NCBI GenBank assembly: GCA_002399735.1
Contig: DHEF01000002.1
Span: 159,982-223,981, forward strand
Reading direction: 5' to 3'
DNA length: 64,000 nt
DNA from: Chitinophagaceae bacterium UBA4857
Lineage (GTDB): Bacteria > Bacteroidota > Bacteroidia > Chitinophagales > Chitinophagaceae
Shown here: one piece after another, positions 1-10,310 of the stretch
Numbering within the stretch: position 1 is the first letter of the stretch
Layout of the letters: each line of letters starts with the position of its first letter
Program-made: the position numbers and the translations under genes
Notes under the pieces: model-generated
The model's input: the letters and a program-made list of their open reading frames with translations, nothing else
Database searches by the model: none
Told to the model about the DNA's origin: nothing

Positions 1-67
1 TTATTTCCAGTGGAAATGAATTAAATACTCACGCTTGTGCGTTCTGTTCGCTATTCGTCATCGTAAC
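1..67 (+). repeat. Intergenic repeat, copy A (cut by window edge)
   Basis: The stretch contains GTTCTGTTCGCTATT followed by CATCGTAAC, which is the right half of the dispersed intergenic repeat described under findings. Its left part (GGAAATGAATTAAATACTCAC) matches copy J near 33.27 kb. It lies downstream of the GH115 gene that ends at 104. The left end is cut by the window. Confidence 0.7.
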
Positions 68-103
68 CTTTTTTAATTACTCTCTAAAAAAATGTATGCT
101 TAC

Positions 104-2689
104 TTACTGTTTTTTATATGGGCTTTCGTTCATTTTTAAATGTGTTTGTTCGTAACCGCCATTGTCCACCACTATTTTATGCAATACCACGCCGGGGTCA
201 AGCGGACGAATGGTTAACGTTTCTATCGTTTCATTTTTGGGGACAGCAAAAGTGGTTAACGTTTCTATCATACGTGCCGCACCTGCCGGATACATTTTAG
301 AATAGTTGTTGGCCCAGTTCAAATCTTCATTTATGTTCCATATTATTTCTTCACCATTATTAAAAGAAGCTGCTACTCGGTGGCCGCCTTTTTTAAACGG
401 TAATATGCAATCAAAATACGCTCTCAATTTTATACTGTCGCCCTGTGGTGTAAGGTTCATTTTATACGTAATTGCAGCGCCATTTGTGCTTTCGGTATAA
501 GGCATTAGTGCAATACCCGATAAGGTTCTGCCCAAGTCGGGTATTACTGTCCATTTTGTTTTTTCAGTGGCGGTGGTTGTAAAAAAATGTTCGGCTTCCA
601 TTACTACCACAGCATTTTTTTCGCTAAATACATAACCGCCGTGTTGGGCTTGCGCAGGTGTAAGGCGTGTTACGGCGGGCTTAATGTTTCCGCCGGGTGG
701 GTCACGCCAGATGGTATAACCAATATGTGTGGTAGCCATAATATGGTTCCATTTACCGCCCGATACATTTTGATGATAGTCTTTTGTAAGCAGTGCATCT
801 CTTTCAAAACAATCATCAACTTTATCGGCCCAGTAGTTGGCACGAAGGTCTTTATCCGCTGCCATTTTTTGGTTCATGGCAACTGCATAATACATTTCGT
901 ATAAATTGGCCATGGCTCTTACCGGATGCAAAATCAATTGCATATAGCTGTCTTTGTATTCGGCAGGTAATTGGTAATACTGCCGCAGGGCTTTTGCTTC
1001 TAACGCTAAGTACGCATCTTTTACTTGTTCAAATTCGCCGCTTTGTAAATTGTAGGTTTTGGCATCCAGCATTTCGGCACTAATGCGGCTGTTGTATTTA
1101 CAATACAAACTGATTATTTCGGCAGCAGTAGCGGCATGGCTTTCGCCAAATTGTTCGGCACAAAACTTACGGGCATATTCTTCTAAATTATCCTGATTAA
1201 ACGTAGTAGGATCCCAGGCCATTCGTAAAAAGAAATCCAACGGATATTCATTCGGTTTTAAATCACCTACGTTTAAAATCCATATTTTATCTACACCATA
1301 GCTATACGTTAGTTGCAGTTGCTCCCACATGTGCGGAATCTGTGTCATGTTGAGCCATTTGTATGCTCTTGGCGCACCGTGCAAATCCACATGGTAATAC
1401 ACACCGTAACCACCCGGATGTTTTTTTTCGTTCAGCTCCGGCAAGCGGCGCATATTACCCCAGTTATCATCGCATAAAAGTATAATCATATCGTCGGGCA
1501 CTTTCATGCCTTGGTCGTAATACTCCAACACTTCGCTATACAATGCCCAAAGCTGTGGCGTTTGCTTTGCTTTTTTCTTTGTTATTTTTTCAATCAGTTT
1601 ACGTTGGTCGTTCATTATTTGTTCCAACTGTTTAAAGTTGGCTTCGGCACTGCCAAGGTCGTGCATGGGTTCATCGCCATCGCCACGCATACCCATGGTA
1701 ACTAAATTGTCGTAATTTTTATTACGGGCAAAACCATCTTCCCAAAATTGCAGCAATGCTTTTTTATTGGTATGGTAATTCCATTCGCCATTGCCGTATT
1801 TTTTATGGTGTACGTTCCATTCTTTTTGTGCCCGCATCATGGGTTCGTGGTGGCTGGTACCCATTACAATACCGTACTCATCGGCCACAGCAGGGTTTAA
1901 TGGATCATCTTCATTAAAAGCTTTGCCCCACATGGCGGGCCATAGGTAATTGGCTCGCAGGCGCAGCAACAACTCAAACATGTGTGCATACATTTTGCTG
2001 TTAATGCCGCCAAATTTTTCTCTTGACCAACCACCGAAAGCAGGTTCTTCATCGTTAATAAAAATGCCGCGGTACTTTACCTTAGGTTCGCCGGAAGCAT
2101 GGTAGCCGGGCAATACATAAGCAGCGGGCCTTTTACGTGCAGGTACATCTGCCCACCAGTACCAGGGCGAAACACCCAACTGTGCCGACAGTTCGTAAAT
2201 ACCATAAATAGTACCTCTTTTATCGCTACCGACAATAATGAGTGTTGGTTTATCTGTACCGTTTTGAATAGTGGTAATAACAAAACTTTCCCACTTGCCT
2301 TTTAGTGCAGTGGCATCTATTTTTTTAGCAGTAATTAATTGATCTATTAATTTGCTTTTACCAACGGTGCCAATAATAATTTCGTAAGGCGCATTGCTAT
2401 TGGCCGTTGCTTGTTGCGGTTGTACACCGGTAACGGATTTAATATCTTTTTGCAAATCGGTAATGGCACGCAGTACGCCTTTATGGTCTTGCTCGTCCCA
2501 GCGCAGCGATGCGGCTATGCCTGTTGTAGATACTACCGGAAAAGCAGCAGCACTATCTTTTTCAATAATAATATTTACGGCAAGCCCGGTAGTTTGTTGG
2601 GCTACTGCCGATAAGTACCAACAATTGCTCAGCAACAAAAAAAAGATATACACTTTAGGTAATCGCATCACACTATTTTTTTTAATCAT
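104..2689 (-). CDS. GH115 xylan alpha-1,2-glucuronidase
   Basis: Probable alpha-glucuronidase that removes (4-O-methyl-)glucuronic acid from xylan, including internal residues, as is known for GH115. The 861-residue product has an N-terminal signal peptide ending near SAVAQQ. It carries the family pattern VPDDMIILLCDDNWGNMRR in the middle and a C-terminal beta-sandwich. I chose the ATG at 2689, 7 nt after the stop of the upstream GH43 gene. The reading frame stays open upstream to 2773 but would then overlap that gene and bury the signal peptide. It ends the four-gene minus-strand run GH51-GH43-(gap)-GH43-GH115. A second GH115 at 49.3 kb is clearly related but diverged. Confidence 0.9.
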   Translation of the reverse strand: MIKKNSVMRLPKVYIFFLLLSNCWYLSAVAQQTTGLAVNIIIEKDSAAAFPVVSTTGIAASLRWDEQDHKGVLRAITDLQKDIKSVTGVQPQQATANSNAPYEIIIGTVGKSKLIDQLITAKKIDATALKGKWESFVITTIQNGTDKPTLIIVGSDKRGTIYGIYELSAQLGVSPWYWWADVPARKRPAAYVLPGYHASGEPKVKYRGIFINDEEPAFGGWSREKFGGINSKMYAHMFELLLRLRANYLWPAMWGKAFNEDDPLNPAVADEYGIVMGTSHHEPMMRAQKEWNVHHKKYGNGEWNYHTNKKALLQFWEDGFARNKNYDNLVTMGMRGDGDEPMHDLGSAEANFKQLEQIMNDQRKLIEKITKKKAKQTPQLWALYSEVLEYYDQGMKVPDDMIILLCDDNWGNMRRLPELNEKKHPGGYGVYYHVDLHGAPRAYKWLNMTQIPHMWEQLQLTYSYGVDKIWILNVGDLKPNEYPLDFFLRMAWDPTTFNQDNLEEYARKFCAEQFGESHAATAAEIISLYCKYNSRISAEMLDAKTYNLQSGEFEQVKDAYLALEAKALRQYYQLPAEYKDSYMQLILHPVRAMANLYEMYYAVAMNQKMAADKDLRANYWADKVDDCFERDALLTKDYHQNVSGGKWNHIMATTHIGYTIWRDPPGGNIKPAVTRLTPAQAQHGGYVFSEKNAVVVMEAEHFFTTTATEKTKWTVIPDLGRTLSGIALMPYTESTNGAAITYKMNLTPQGDSIKLRAYFDCILPFKKGGHRVAASFNNGEEIIWNINEDLNWANNYSKMYPAGAARMIETLTTFAVPKNETIETLTIRPLDPGVVLHKIVVDNGGYEQTHLKMNESPYKKQ

Positions 2690-2696
2690 CACACAG

Positions 2697-4286
2697 TTAC
2701 TTTTTACTGATACGGAAGAAATCGAAATCGGCAAAGCCGCCTGTTTGTTTAGTAGCATAATTAAACAACCCAAAACGATAGCCCATGAAATGCTCCATTA
2801 ACGTGTATTCCATTTTTAGCGGTTTGCCAATAGCTGTCCAGGTTTTTCCGTTAAGGCTGTAATAAAAAGTGGCTATGTCGGTTTTATCTCTAAAGTCGCA
2901 ATCAATTTTAAAGTAGATGTTATTTTGGTTAAGCGCAATACTTTCGTGTACCACTACGGTATCCAATGCCTGTGTTCTTGCCAGCGAAGGGCTTGCCATA
3001 AAAATATATTTTTGTCCGTCTTTTACCGTTACGCCTACTTGCCCAAATTTGCGTTGAAAAGCAGTAAGCCCTGCATAGTCGCCTTCTTTTAAATTAACCA
3101 CATTTACTTTGGTAATGCCGGTGCTTTGCGGGCCAAAACAACGTTGTGTAAGTGTATTGCGTGCCAGCATAAAACTTGTATCTATACGGCCTGTTTTTAA
3201 ACGCAGGTGGCCTTTACGTTCTGTTACACTCCACAAACTATTGTCGGGGTTGTGATTCCACTGCCATACCAATGGTAAGGCAACATCTTTTTTCTTACGC
3301 TTAAATTCGTCCGATGCAACAATGTTTGGTATTAAACCTTTACTTGCCGGTAGGTCAAGCGTCATAGGCACTTTACCATCAATACCAATTACAGGCCAAC
3401 CATCTTTCCAATCCATCGGTACTAAAAACGGAATACGTCCTACAGCACCAAAATCCTGAAACAAGTACGCATACCATTTGCCATCGGGCATATCAATAAA
3501 GCCGCCTTGTGCTACGCCTTTATCTTGTAAAGCCACTCGGCCTTCCCAAGGGCCGGTAATTTTATCGGCCCGGTGTATTAACACAGTACGCATACCGCCG
3601 GGAGGCCATGAAATATTTACTAAATAATATTTGCCGTCTTTTTTATAAAGCTGCGAGCCTTCTGCACCCAAGCCACCGGTTTGTCCTTCTTTTAATGCGG
3701 GCAAACTTGCATTTTCAATAGCTACCTGATTAATACCGCCGGTTTTTATACCAGATAAATCATCGTTTAGTTCTACCAAAAATAATTTGCCATTGCCGTA
3801 TAGCATATACACTTTTCCGTCATCATCAAAAAACAAACTATGGTCGTGCAGCGATGGAGAAAACACTTGTCTTTTCCAAGGGCCTTTTTCTATATCTTTT
3901 GTAGTGTAGATATAGGTTTTATTGGTGGTTTGCGCAAAGGTAGAAACATAAAAAGTTTCGTTGTGGTAACGAATGGTGCTTGCCCAGGAACCTCTGCCAT
4001 AAGTATGTTTACCTTGGTTTAAATTCATGGCATCCACATCGGCCAATGTATCGTAAGCGTAATTAATCAGTTTCCAGTTTATTAAATCGGTCGATTTCAT
4101 AATAGGTACACCCGGTGCCATGTGCATGGTGGTGCTGCTCATGTAATAAGTGTTGCCCACCCGTATCATCGACAAATCGGGCACATCGGCAAATATTACC
4201 GGATTTACTGCTTTTTGCGATAGCGTAGGCAATGATAATAAAGTAAACAAACATAATCCCATGGCAAATGCTAAACGTTGTATCAT
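2697..4286 (-). CDS. GH43 beta-xylosidase / alpha-L-arabinofuranosidase, two-domain
   Basis: A 529-residue secreted five-bladed beta-propeller hydrolase, expected to release xylose or arabinose from xylo- or arabino-oligosaccharides. The signal peptide is about residues 1-24. The GH43 catalytic triad is visible as D37 (base, in VPDLSM), D148 (SLHDHS) and E209 (LGAEGS). Residues from about 335 to the end form the C-terminal beta-sandwich typical of GH43_12-like enzymes. The gap to the GH115 start is only 7 nt, so the two are probably co-transcribed. The exact subfamily and substrate are inferred, not shown. Confidence 0.88.
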   Translation of the reverse strand: MIQRLAFAMGLCLFTLLSLPTLSQKAVNPVIFADVPDLSMIRVGNTYYMSSTTMHMAPGVPIMKSTDLINWKLINYAYDTLADVDAMNLNQGKHTYGRGSWASTIRYHNETFYVSTFAQTTNKTYIYTTKDIEKGPWKRQVFSPSLHDHSLFFDDDGKVYMLYGNGKLFLVELNDDLSGIKTGGINQVAIENASLPALKEGQTGGLGAEGSQLYKKDGKYYLVNISWPPGGMRTVLIHRADKITGPWEGRVALQDKGVAQGGFIDMPDGKWYAYLFQDFGAVGRIPFLVPMDWKDGWPVIGIDGKVPMTLDLPASKGLIPNIVASDEFKRKKKDVALPLVWQWNHNPDNSLWSVTERKGHLRLKTGRIDTSFMLARNTLTQRCFGPQSTGITKVNVVNLKEGDYAGLTAFQRKFGQVGVTVKDGQKYIFMASPSLARTQALDTVVVHESIALNQNNIYFKIDCDFRDKTDIATFYYSLNGKTWTAIGKPLKMEYTLMEHFMGYRFGLFNYATKQTGGFADFDFFRISKK

Positions 4287-4380
4287 AATCGTTGTATTTA
4301 TAAAATTGGAAAACCTGACGCAGTCCTTAAAGAGTTGGATAAGTCTTTTTATTCTTTATATTTATTTTATGTTGTCATCT

Positions 4381-4447
4381 ATAGTAATTCTATTGAGCTG
4401 TTATTGCGTCGCACTCTTCAACGTTCTGTTCGCTACTCAACATCGTA
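4381..4447 (+). repeat. Intergenic repeat, copy B
   Basis: A near full-length unit: TAGTAATTCTATTGAGC, then TTGCGTCGCACTCTT, CGTTCTGTTCGCT and CAACATCGTA. It is the closest match, in opposite orientation, to copy H at 27.99-28.06 kb. It lies in the 210-nt gap between two GH43 genes. Confidence 0.8.
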
Positions 4448-4496
4448 CTCTGTTATTATAGTTCCTTTACTTCAAATAGTTGTAATAAAACATTTT

Positions 4497-5453
4497 TTAT
4501 GGTTCAATTTTTTTAACGCCTTCTTTTGTTTGAATAATTTTTTGAATAGTACCATCTTCATTATAATACATATAATCTACACAAATAGAACGGCGGTAAC
4601 TGCCACCGGTAGGTAAACTGCCATCGTGGTAAAAGAAATATGATTTTCCTTTATAATCAATGATGCCCGGATGGGTGGTAAAACTATTGTTTACATTATC
4701 TTGTATAATACCTTGGTAAGTCCAGGGGCCTTCAGGGTGAGGGGCTGTACAGTATTCAATCATTTCAGGTTTAGTTCCCTCGCTTGCATATACCAGGTAA
4801 TAAAGGTTTTTACGTTTATACACCCATGGTCCTTCAATGAAATTTTTAATCTTCAGTACATGTATGTCACTGTCTAATTCTATCATGTTTTCTTTTAGTT
4901 TTACCCATTTGCAACTTCCATTGCCCCAAAACATATAGGCTTGCCCGTTATCGTCAACAAAAACAGTAGGGTCAATATCGTCCCATCCGTGTTCTTTGTC
5001 TTTGGTCATTTCATTAATAATAAGCGCTTTTCCTATGGCATCTTTAAAAGGTCCGGTAGGTCTGTCTGAAACCGCTACACCAATAGCTGCACCGCCATTA
5101 CTTCGTCCGTCTTTTTTGTGAAAAGTTGATACAAACCAATAAAATTTACCATTTCTTTCGATGCATTGTGCCGCATATGCATCTCCGGTTGCCCAGGAAA
5201 AAGTATGGGGTGAAAGTAAAGCTCCGTGGTCTTTCCAGTTTACCATGTCGGTAGTAGAAAAGACATGCCAGTCGGGCATTTTATAATTGGTAGCTTCTAC
5301 TGATGCTGTATCATGACCGGTATAAAGAAATAAAGTATCGTTATATACTATCGGTGCAGGATCGGCCGTAAAAATATGACTGATAATAGGATTTTGGCTT
5401 TGCGAAGATTGTGACCAAACGAATAATCCAATGAACAGAAGTACTTTTTTCAT
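4497..5453 (-). CDS. GH43 family glycosidase, single domain
   Basis: A 318-residue secreted GH43 enzyme, probably a xylosidase or arabinofuranosidase acting on oligosaccharides in the periplasm. The signal peptide spans about residues 1-20. The catalytic residues are readable as D31 (FTADPAP), D161 (DIDPTVF) and E207 (FIEGPW). It has no accessory domain and is shorter than the other GH43s here. The GH51 gene lies 5 nt upstream, so these two form an operon. A repeat copy separates it from the next gene downstream. Confidence 0.86.
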   Translation of the reverse strand: MKKVLLFIGLFVWSQSSQSQNPIISHIFTADPAPIVYNDTLFLYTGHDTASVEATNYKMPDWHVFSTTDMVNWKDHGALLSPHTFSWATGDAYAAQCIERNGKFYWFVSTFHKKDGRSNGGAAIGVAVSDRPTGPFKDAIGKALIINEMTKDKEHGWDDIDPTVFVDDNGQAYMFWGNGSCKWVKLKENMIELDSDIHVLKIKNFIEGPWVYKRKNLYYLVYASEGTKPEMIEYCTAPHPEGPWTYQGIIQDNVNNSFTTHPGIIDYKGKSYFFYHDGSLPTGGSYRRSICVDYMYYNEDGTIQKIIQTKEGVKKIEP

Positions 5454-5458
5454 TTGTT

Positions 5459-7492
5459 TTATTTTGTTTTAATTCTTATTACGGTAAATGACATGGGCTC
5501 TACGGTTAAACTCATTTTTTTGCTAACGGCAACCGTGGTAGTAACAGGTGCAATGTTATTGGGCTGCTCAAATGAATTAGCTGCATCTGCTGCGCCGGCC
5601 AATACTATTTTTTCGGCCACTGCATTTATTTTTCCAAAGCGGCTGAGGTCTATATTTATTTGTTTATTTTCTTTGCTTACGTTGGCAAGTTTTACAATAA
5701 TATCGCCGGTTTTACTATCATAAACTGTAGAGCCACCTACCAATGTATCGGCCTTGTTGTTTTTAATTACATTGTCGTAATAATAATCGCCGGCGTTTAA
5801 TGAAAACAGTTTTTGTACATGATAATTTGGTGTGAGGTAATAACCGGTGTTGTCGAAAAATATCATGTCGGTACTCCATTGCGTAAATCCTTTTTTGGCA
5901 AATAAAGGAGCGTAAGAAGCCATGCTCACAATATCGCCGTTGCGCTCCAGGCTTACAATAAACAAGGCTTCGGCAATGGCATTGTATTGTTTGTTGCCCC
6001 AGGAAGCATACTCGCCTAAATATACTTTACCTTCTTTGCGGTTGTACTTATCGTAGCGGTATTGATTGCTGATAAACCATTCGGGTTGCGAGTAATAATG
6101 CTCGTCCACCACAGGCAGTTGAATGCTGTTGGCAAAAGCCCATCCTTTATCAAAATCTTCGCCGGAATGAAAAGGCCCGCTTGTACCTATTAAAATAATG
6201 TTGGGGTATTTGGCTTTTACGGCATCGCTTATCATTTTAAAACGCTCTTCAAATTCGGGTGTAATTTTATCTTCGTTGCCAATACCTACATACTCTAAGT
6301 TAAACGGTTCGGGATGTCCTGCGGCAGCTCTTTTAGCACCCCAGGTAGAGGTTGCAGGCCCGTTGGCCCATTCTACAAGGTCTAATACTTCCTGTATATA
6401 TTCGTCCATTTCTGCTAATGGTAAAGCTTGTTGCCCATTACCGCCTGTTCGCCAGGTGCCGCCGGAGTTTTGGCAGCTTACGGCTGCAGGTAATACAGGT
6501 AATGGTTTAGCACCTATGTCTTCGCAAAATTGAAAATATTCGTAGTAGCCCAAGCCCATTGTTTGGTGATAGCCCCACAGGTTTCTTTGCGATTTTCGTT
6601 GCTCTATCGGGCCAATGGTTTCTTTCCAGCGGTACATATTTTCTACTCCGTTACCGTGTACCAAACAACCACCCGGAAAGCGGATAAAAGCAGGGTTCAT
6701 ATCGGCCAGTAATTGAGCTAAGTCTGCCCGCAGGCCATTAGGACGTTTCTTAAATGTATTTTCGGGAAAAAGAGAAATATCGTCTAAGGCAATGCTGCCT
6801 TTGGTAGTGGCAATTAAAACAAAATGGGCACTATCGCTTGTAGCATTGGCTGTAAGCGAAGTAGTGTATTTGCTCCAATCTTTTTTAGTAGCGTTTATTT
6901 TATTTTCGGCTAATAGTGTGCCGTTTTTATCTTGTATAGTAGCGTATAACTCTATAGGGCTATTGGATAAAAGGCGGGCAAATGCGGAGAAATTATATTG
7001 TTCTCCTTTTTTAACAACCATATTTGCGAAGCCGGAATTTTTTATGCCTACACCCGGCCGGCCGGTAGTAACCGAAACGGGTAGGGGTTGCGACGGTCGC
7101 TTAGATTCTTCTAAAAAAGCACCGATGTGTTCAATATTCAGCACTAAATAAGTTGGGTTGTTGGGATGAACCGGTTGGTTGGTTTCTACACTTGTTTTAC
7201 CGTAAGAAAACCACGGAGAAACTGTTTCCCAAAAAGAGAAAGAATGCCAGTTGTTGTTGGAAGGAATGTATTCAAAAGAACGGTTTTGTATAAGCTCTGC
7301 ATACAGGCCGCCATCGGCAGCATAGTTAATATCTTCAAAAAATAAACCGAATAAATCGGTGCTGATTTTTTTACCGCCTTTAGGTATTTTTTGCTGAGCA
7401 GCAGCGGTAAAAATTAATATAAAAAAGGAGAACGAAAAAATAAATGTCACTCTGACACTAAAAGGTAAATTGTTTTTTTTTGGTTTAGTCAT
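5459..7492 (-). CDS. GH51 alpha-L-arabinofuranosidase with internal CBM-like domain
   Basis: A 677-residue secreted enzyme that should remove L-arabinofuranosyl side chains from arabinoxylan or arabinan. A signal peptide (to about residue 33) precedes a split catalytic domain. Residues about 145-245 form a carbohydrate-binding-like beta-sandwich (CBM4/9 type). The TIM barrel follows, with acid/base E407 in GIGNED and nucleophile E494 in YLGEYAS. A C-terminal beta-domain ends the protein. This is the long, extracellular GH51 form. The other GH51 at 31.5 kb is the short form without the inserted domain. Confidence 0.92.
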   Translation of the reverse strand: MTKPKKNNLPFSVRVTFIFSFSFFILIFTAAAQQKIPKGGKKISTDLFGLFFEDINYAADGGLYAELIQNRSFEYIPSNNNWHSFSFWETVSPWFSYGKTSVETNQPVHPNNPTYLVLNIEHIGAFLEESKRPSQPLPVSVTTGRPGVGIKNSGFANMVVKKGEQYNFSAFARLLSNSPIELYATIQDKNGTLLAENKINATKKDWSKYTTSLTANATSDSAHFVLIATTKGSIALDDISLFPENTFKKRPNGLRADLAQLLADMNPAFIRFPGGCLVHGNGVENMYRWKETIGPIEQRKSQRNLWGYHQTMGLGYYEYFQFCEDIGAKPLPVLPAAVSCQNSGGTWRTGGNGQQALPLAEMDEYIQEVLDLVEWANGPATSTWGAKRAAAGHPEPFNLEYVGIGNEDKITPEFEERFKMISDAVKAKYPNIILIGTSGPFHSGEDFDKGWAFANSIQLPVVDEHYYSQPEWFISNQYRYDKYNRKEGKVYLGEYASWGNKQYNAIAEALFIVSLERNGDIVSMASYAPLFAKKGFTQWSTDMIFFDNTGYYLTPNYHVQKLFSLNAGDYYYDNVIKNNKADTLVGGSTVYDSKTGDIIVKLANVSKENKQINIDLSRFGKINAVAEKIVLAGAADAANSFEQPNNIAPVTTTVAVSKKMSLTVEPMSFTVIRIKTK

Positions 7493-7694
7493 TCTTTTAG
7501 TTATTTGAAAAGGTTAATTGTTTAAACTTTTTAATGATTCTATAAAAAGCTGATAATAATTTTGCAAAATGATTAATACCGAAAAGTAATTGCTGTTAGT
7601 AAATAGTTGTTAGTTTTTTATGAAAAGCAATTCTTTGATAAAGCCACAGCTAATAAAGATTGTAACAACTTTAAATATACCGCATTCTTATTCT

Positions 7695-9005
7695 TTATAC
7701 AAAAAGATTTAACAATAAAACGCCAAGTAAACCAAGTACAGAGATGGCTGTTTCCATTACTGTCCATGAAAGAAATGTTTGTTTTAGTGATAATTTAAAA
7801 AATTCTTTAAACATCCAAAAGCCCGAATCGTTAACATGCGAGCCAAAAACACTTCCGGTTCCCACTGCTAAAACCATTAATTCAGGCGATACTTTGCCCG
7901 CAATTACCAACGGAGCCACCACGCCGGCAGCGGTAATGCCTGCTACGGTAGCAGAACCTATTGTTACCCGTAGCAGTGCTGTTGCCAGCCAACCAAATAA
8001 TAAAGGGTGCATTTGCCATTTACTGCTGAAGGAGGCAATATAATCGCCGGTGCCGCTATCGGTTAAAATTTGTTTTAACACACCACCGGCTGTAATAATC
8101 AGTAAAATACCGGCAATGCCTGCAATGGCATCGTTTAACCATTTCATAACGGTTTCCATTGAGTGGCCGGTGTATAAACCAAAACGCCAAATAGCAATTA
8201 CTACAGCTATTAATATAGCAATGGCGGGGTCGCCAAGAAAAGAAAATATTTTAATAACAGTAATGTTATCAGAAAAACTATTGGCAATTACAGAAAGTGT
8301 TATTAGTAGTACAGGAAGCAAGGCAATAGCAAAACTGGGCCAAGCAGCCGGTAGTTTTCTTTCTTCATTCGTATCATCGGTGGTAAAAAAGTTGCTCACA
8401 CTTACTTCTATTTTTTGCAACAGCTTACCCAACACCGGGCCGGCTAAAATTATAACCGGTATAGTAATTATTAAACCGTACACCAATGTTTTACCCACAT
8501 CGGCTTTAAAAGCATTAACCAAAAAAACGGGGCTTGGGTGCGGTGGTAAAAAACAATGCGTGGCCGATAAAGCCGCTGCCATAGGTATGGCAATGTATAA
8601 TAACGGCAGTTTACTTTTTCGGGCAATAGAAAATACAAGTGGCACCAGTATAATAAACCCGGCATTATAATACAAAGGAATACCTACTAAAAAACCGGTA
8701 AGCATTACCGCCCATTGAATATTTTTTTCGCCAAAGGATTGTATCAGCGTGGTAGATATTTTTTCAGCAGCGCCACCGGCTTCTAATATTTTACCCAGTA
8801 TAGCACCTAAGCAAATGATTAATGCCAGTCCGCCCATGGTATCGGCTACGCCTTTATTTACCGAGCCTAATATTTTTTCCGGCGGCATACCTAATAAAAA
8901 ACCGGCTAAAATAGCCACCAGCAATAATGATAAAAACGGACTTACTTTTTTGGCAGAAAGAAAAACCTGTAAGGAAATAATAAACAAAAGGACAAGCAAA
9001 ATCAT
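7695..9005 (-). CDS. GntP-family aldonate:H+ symporter
   Basis: A 436-residue integral inner-membrane protein with about 12-14 hydrophobic segments, typical of the gluconate permease (GntP) family, which imports gluconate and related sugar acids with protons. It starts 15 nt behind the stop of a GH10 xylanase gene, so it is likely co-transcribed with it. That position suggests the substrate is an acid derived from xylan, such as xylonate, rather than gluconate. This is inference: substrate specificity cannot be read from sequence here. A 202-nt gap without recognisable features follows before the GH51 gene. Confidence 0.88.
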   Translation of the reverse strand: MILLVLLFIISLQVFLSAKKVSPFLSLLLVAILAGFLLGMPPEKILGSVNKGVADTMGGLALIICLGAILGKILEAGGAAEKISTTLIQSFGEKNIQWAVMLTGFLVGIPLYYNAGFIILVPLVFSIARKSKLPLLYIAIPMAAALSATHCFLPPHPSPVFLVNAFKADVGKTLVYGLIITIPVIILAGPVLGKLLQKIEVSVSNFFTTDDTNEERKLPAAWPSFAIALLPVLLITLSVIANSFSDNITVIKIFSFLGDPAIAILIAVVIAIWRFGLYTGHSMETVMKWLNDAIAGIAGILLIITAGGVLKQILTDSGTGDYIASFSSKWQMHPLLFGWLATALLRVTIGSATVAGITAAGVVAPLVIAGKVSPELMVLAVGTGSVFGSHVNDSGFWMFKEFFKLSLKQTFLSWTVMETAISVLGLLGVLLLNLFV

Positions 9006-9020
9006 ACAGCAAAATATTTT

Positions 9021-10172
9021 TTATGGCACCACTTTTAATATAACATCTACAGCAGGTTTGGCTGTTCTGTCTCTATTCCATAATAGTGAATAATTAGTTC
9101 GGTTAGGAATAGGGTAGTCGTTTTTCCAACTCATATCATCTGCTACGCCCCAAACCGTTACACGGTCTATCTTATCTTTTTTACGGTAAAAAATGTCAAA
9201 CAGTTCTTTGTAGCGGTTGGTTAATTGTGTTTGTACATTTTCCGGCAAACCGTTAGGGTAGGGGTCTAAAAATAATTTAAACTCTTCTAACTGAAACTGT
9301 TTATCACTCATTCCCTGGCCAATAATTTGCCCCTCTTTGGTAAGCGGCAAAACATCTATATCCAACTCAGTAATCATTACCTTAACACCCGTTGCAGCAA
9401 AAGCATCTATGGCATCTTCAATGTATTCGTTCTTAGGATAATTTATCCCCCAATGCCCTTGCATACCTACACCATCAATACGTATGCCTTCTTGTTGCAG
9501 CATTTTAACTAACCTTACAATGCCATCCCTCTTAGTAGGCCGCCAGGTGTTAAAATCATTGTAGTATAATTCAGCATCGGGTGCATATTGTGCTGCAAAT
9601 TTAAAAGCATACTTCACCAACGTATCACCATTGCCGAAAGATTTAACCCAGGTAGTAGGCCGGTAGTTACCGTCTTCATCTATTACTTCGTTTACCACAT
9701 CCCAAGCCTGTACTTTGTTTTTGTATCGGCCTGCCACTATTTCAATGTGTTTGCGTAATTGTTCAATTTGTTCTTCTTTGCTATTGGGTTTTCCTTGTGC
9801 ATTGGTAAAAAACCAATCGGGGCATTGGTTGTGCCAAACCAATGTGTGGCCTATAATAAACATATTGTGTTGTTGGCCAAAAGCCACAAACTCATCCGCC
9901 GGAGCAAAATTAAAAACACCCGGCTCCGGGTTTATCAATGCTGCCTTCATTACATTTTCGGCAGTAATGGTATTAAACTGCTGCACTACAATTTTTTGCG
10001 AAGCACTGTCTTTACCCGACACAATATCCTCATTAACCGCTGTGCCTATGGTGAAAATATCTTTGTAAACATCTTTTAAAGATGCTGATGTGTTACCCTG
10101 TTTATTTTGTTCCGTACAACCTGCTATTGTAATGGCGCAACAAATAGCAAGTATTGTTTTTTGTATCGTCAT
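9021..10172 (-). CDS. GH10 endo-1,4-beta-xylanase, lipoprotein
   Basis: A 383-residue xylanase that cuts the beta-1,4-xylan backbone. The N-terminus has a lipobox (IAGC, C19), so the protein is probably lipid-anchored, possibly at the cell surface. The GH10 barrel carries the acid/base E162 (WDVVNEV) and the nucleophile E269 (MITELDI). No carbohydrate-binding module is visible. The GntP permease follows 15 nt downstream. A paralogue of the same architecture lies at 48.1 kb. Confidence 0.95.
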   Translation of the reverse strand: MTIQKTILAICCAITIAGCTEQNKQGNTSASLKDVYKDIFTIGTAVNEDIVSGKDSASQKIVVQQFNTITAENVMKAALINPEPGVFNFAPADEFVAFGQQHNMFIIGHTLVWHNQCPDWFFTNAQGKPNSKEEQIEQLRKHIEIVAGRYKNKVQAWDVVNEVIDEDGNYRPTTWVKSFGNGDTLVKYAFKFAAQYAPDAELYYNDFNTWRPTKRDGIVRLVKMLQQEGIRIDGVGMQGHWGINYPKNEYIEDAIDAFAATGVKVMITELDIDVLPLTKEGQIIGQGMSDKQFQLEEFKLFLDPYPNGLPENVQTQLTNRYKELFDIFYRKKDKIDRVTVWGVADDMSWKNDYPIPNRTNYSLLWNRDRTAKPAVDVILKVVP

Positions 10173-10310
10173 TTATTTTTTGTTTATCGGCAGCAGTAAT
10201 GCTAATCAGCCCTACGAGCTTTGCTCCTTCCCTTCGGTTTACTCGGGAATCTAAAGGGACTTTAATACATGACTAAGCATCATTTTTTATGATACCAGCG
10301 TTCCTCCCTT

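Noticed and set aside
2690..2773. Longer start for the first GH115
   Set aside because: It would overlap the GH43 gene and hide the signal peptide; the ATG at 2689 fits better.
8050..8670. A 206-codon plus-strand open frame opposite the GntP gene
   Set aside because: It is antisense to a clear transporter gene and its composition follows from the codon pattern of that gene. No family motif or start context.
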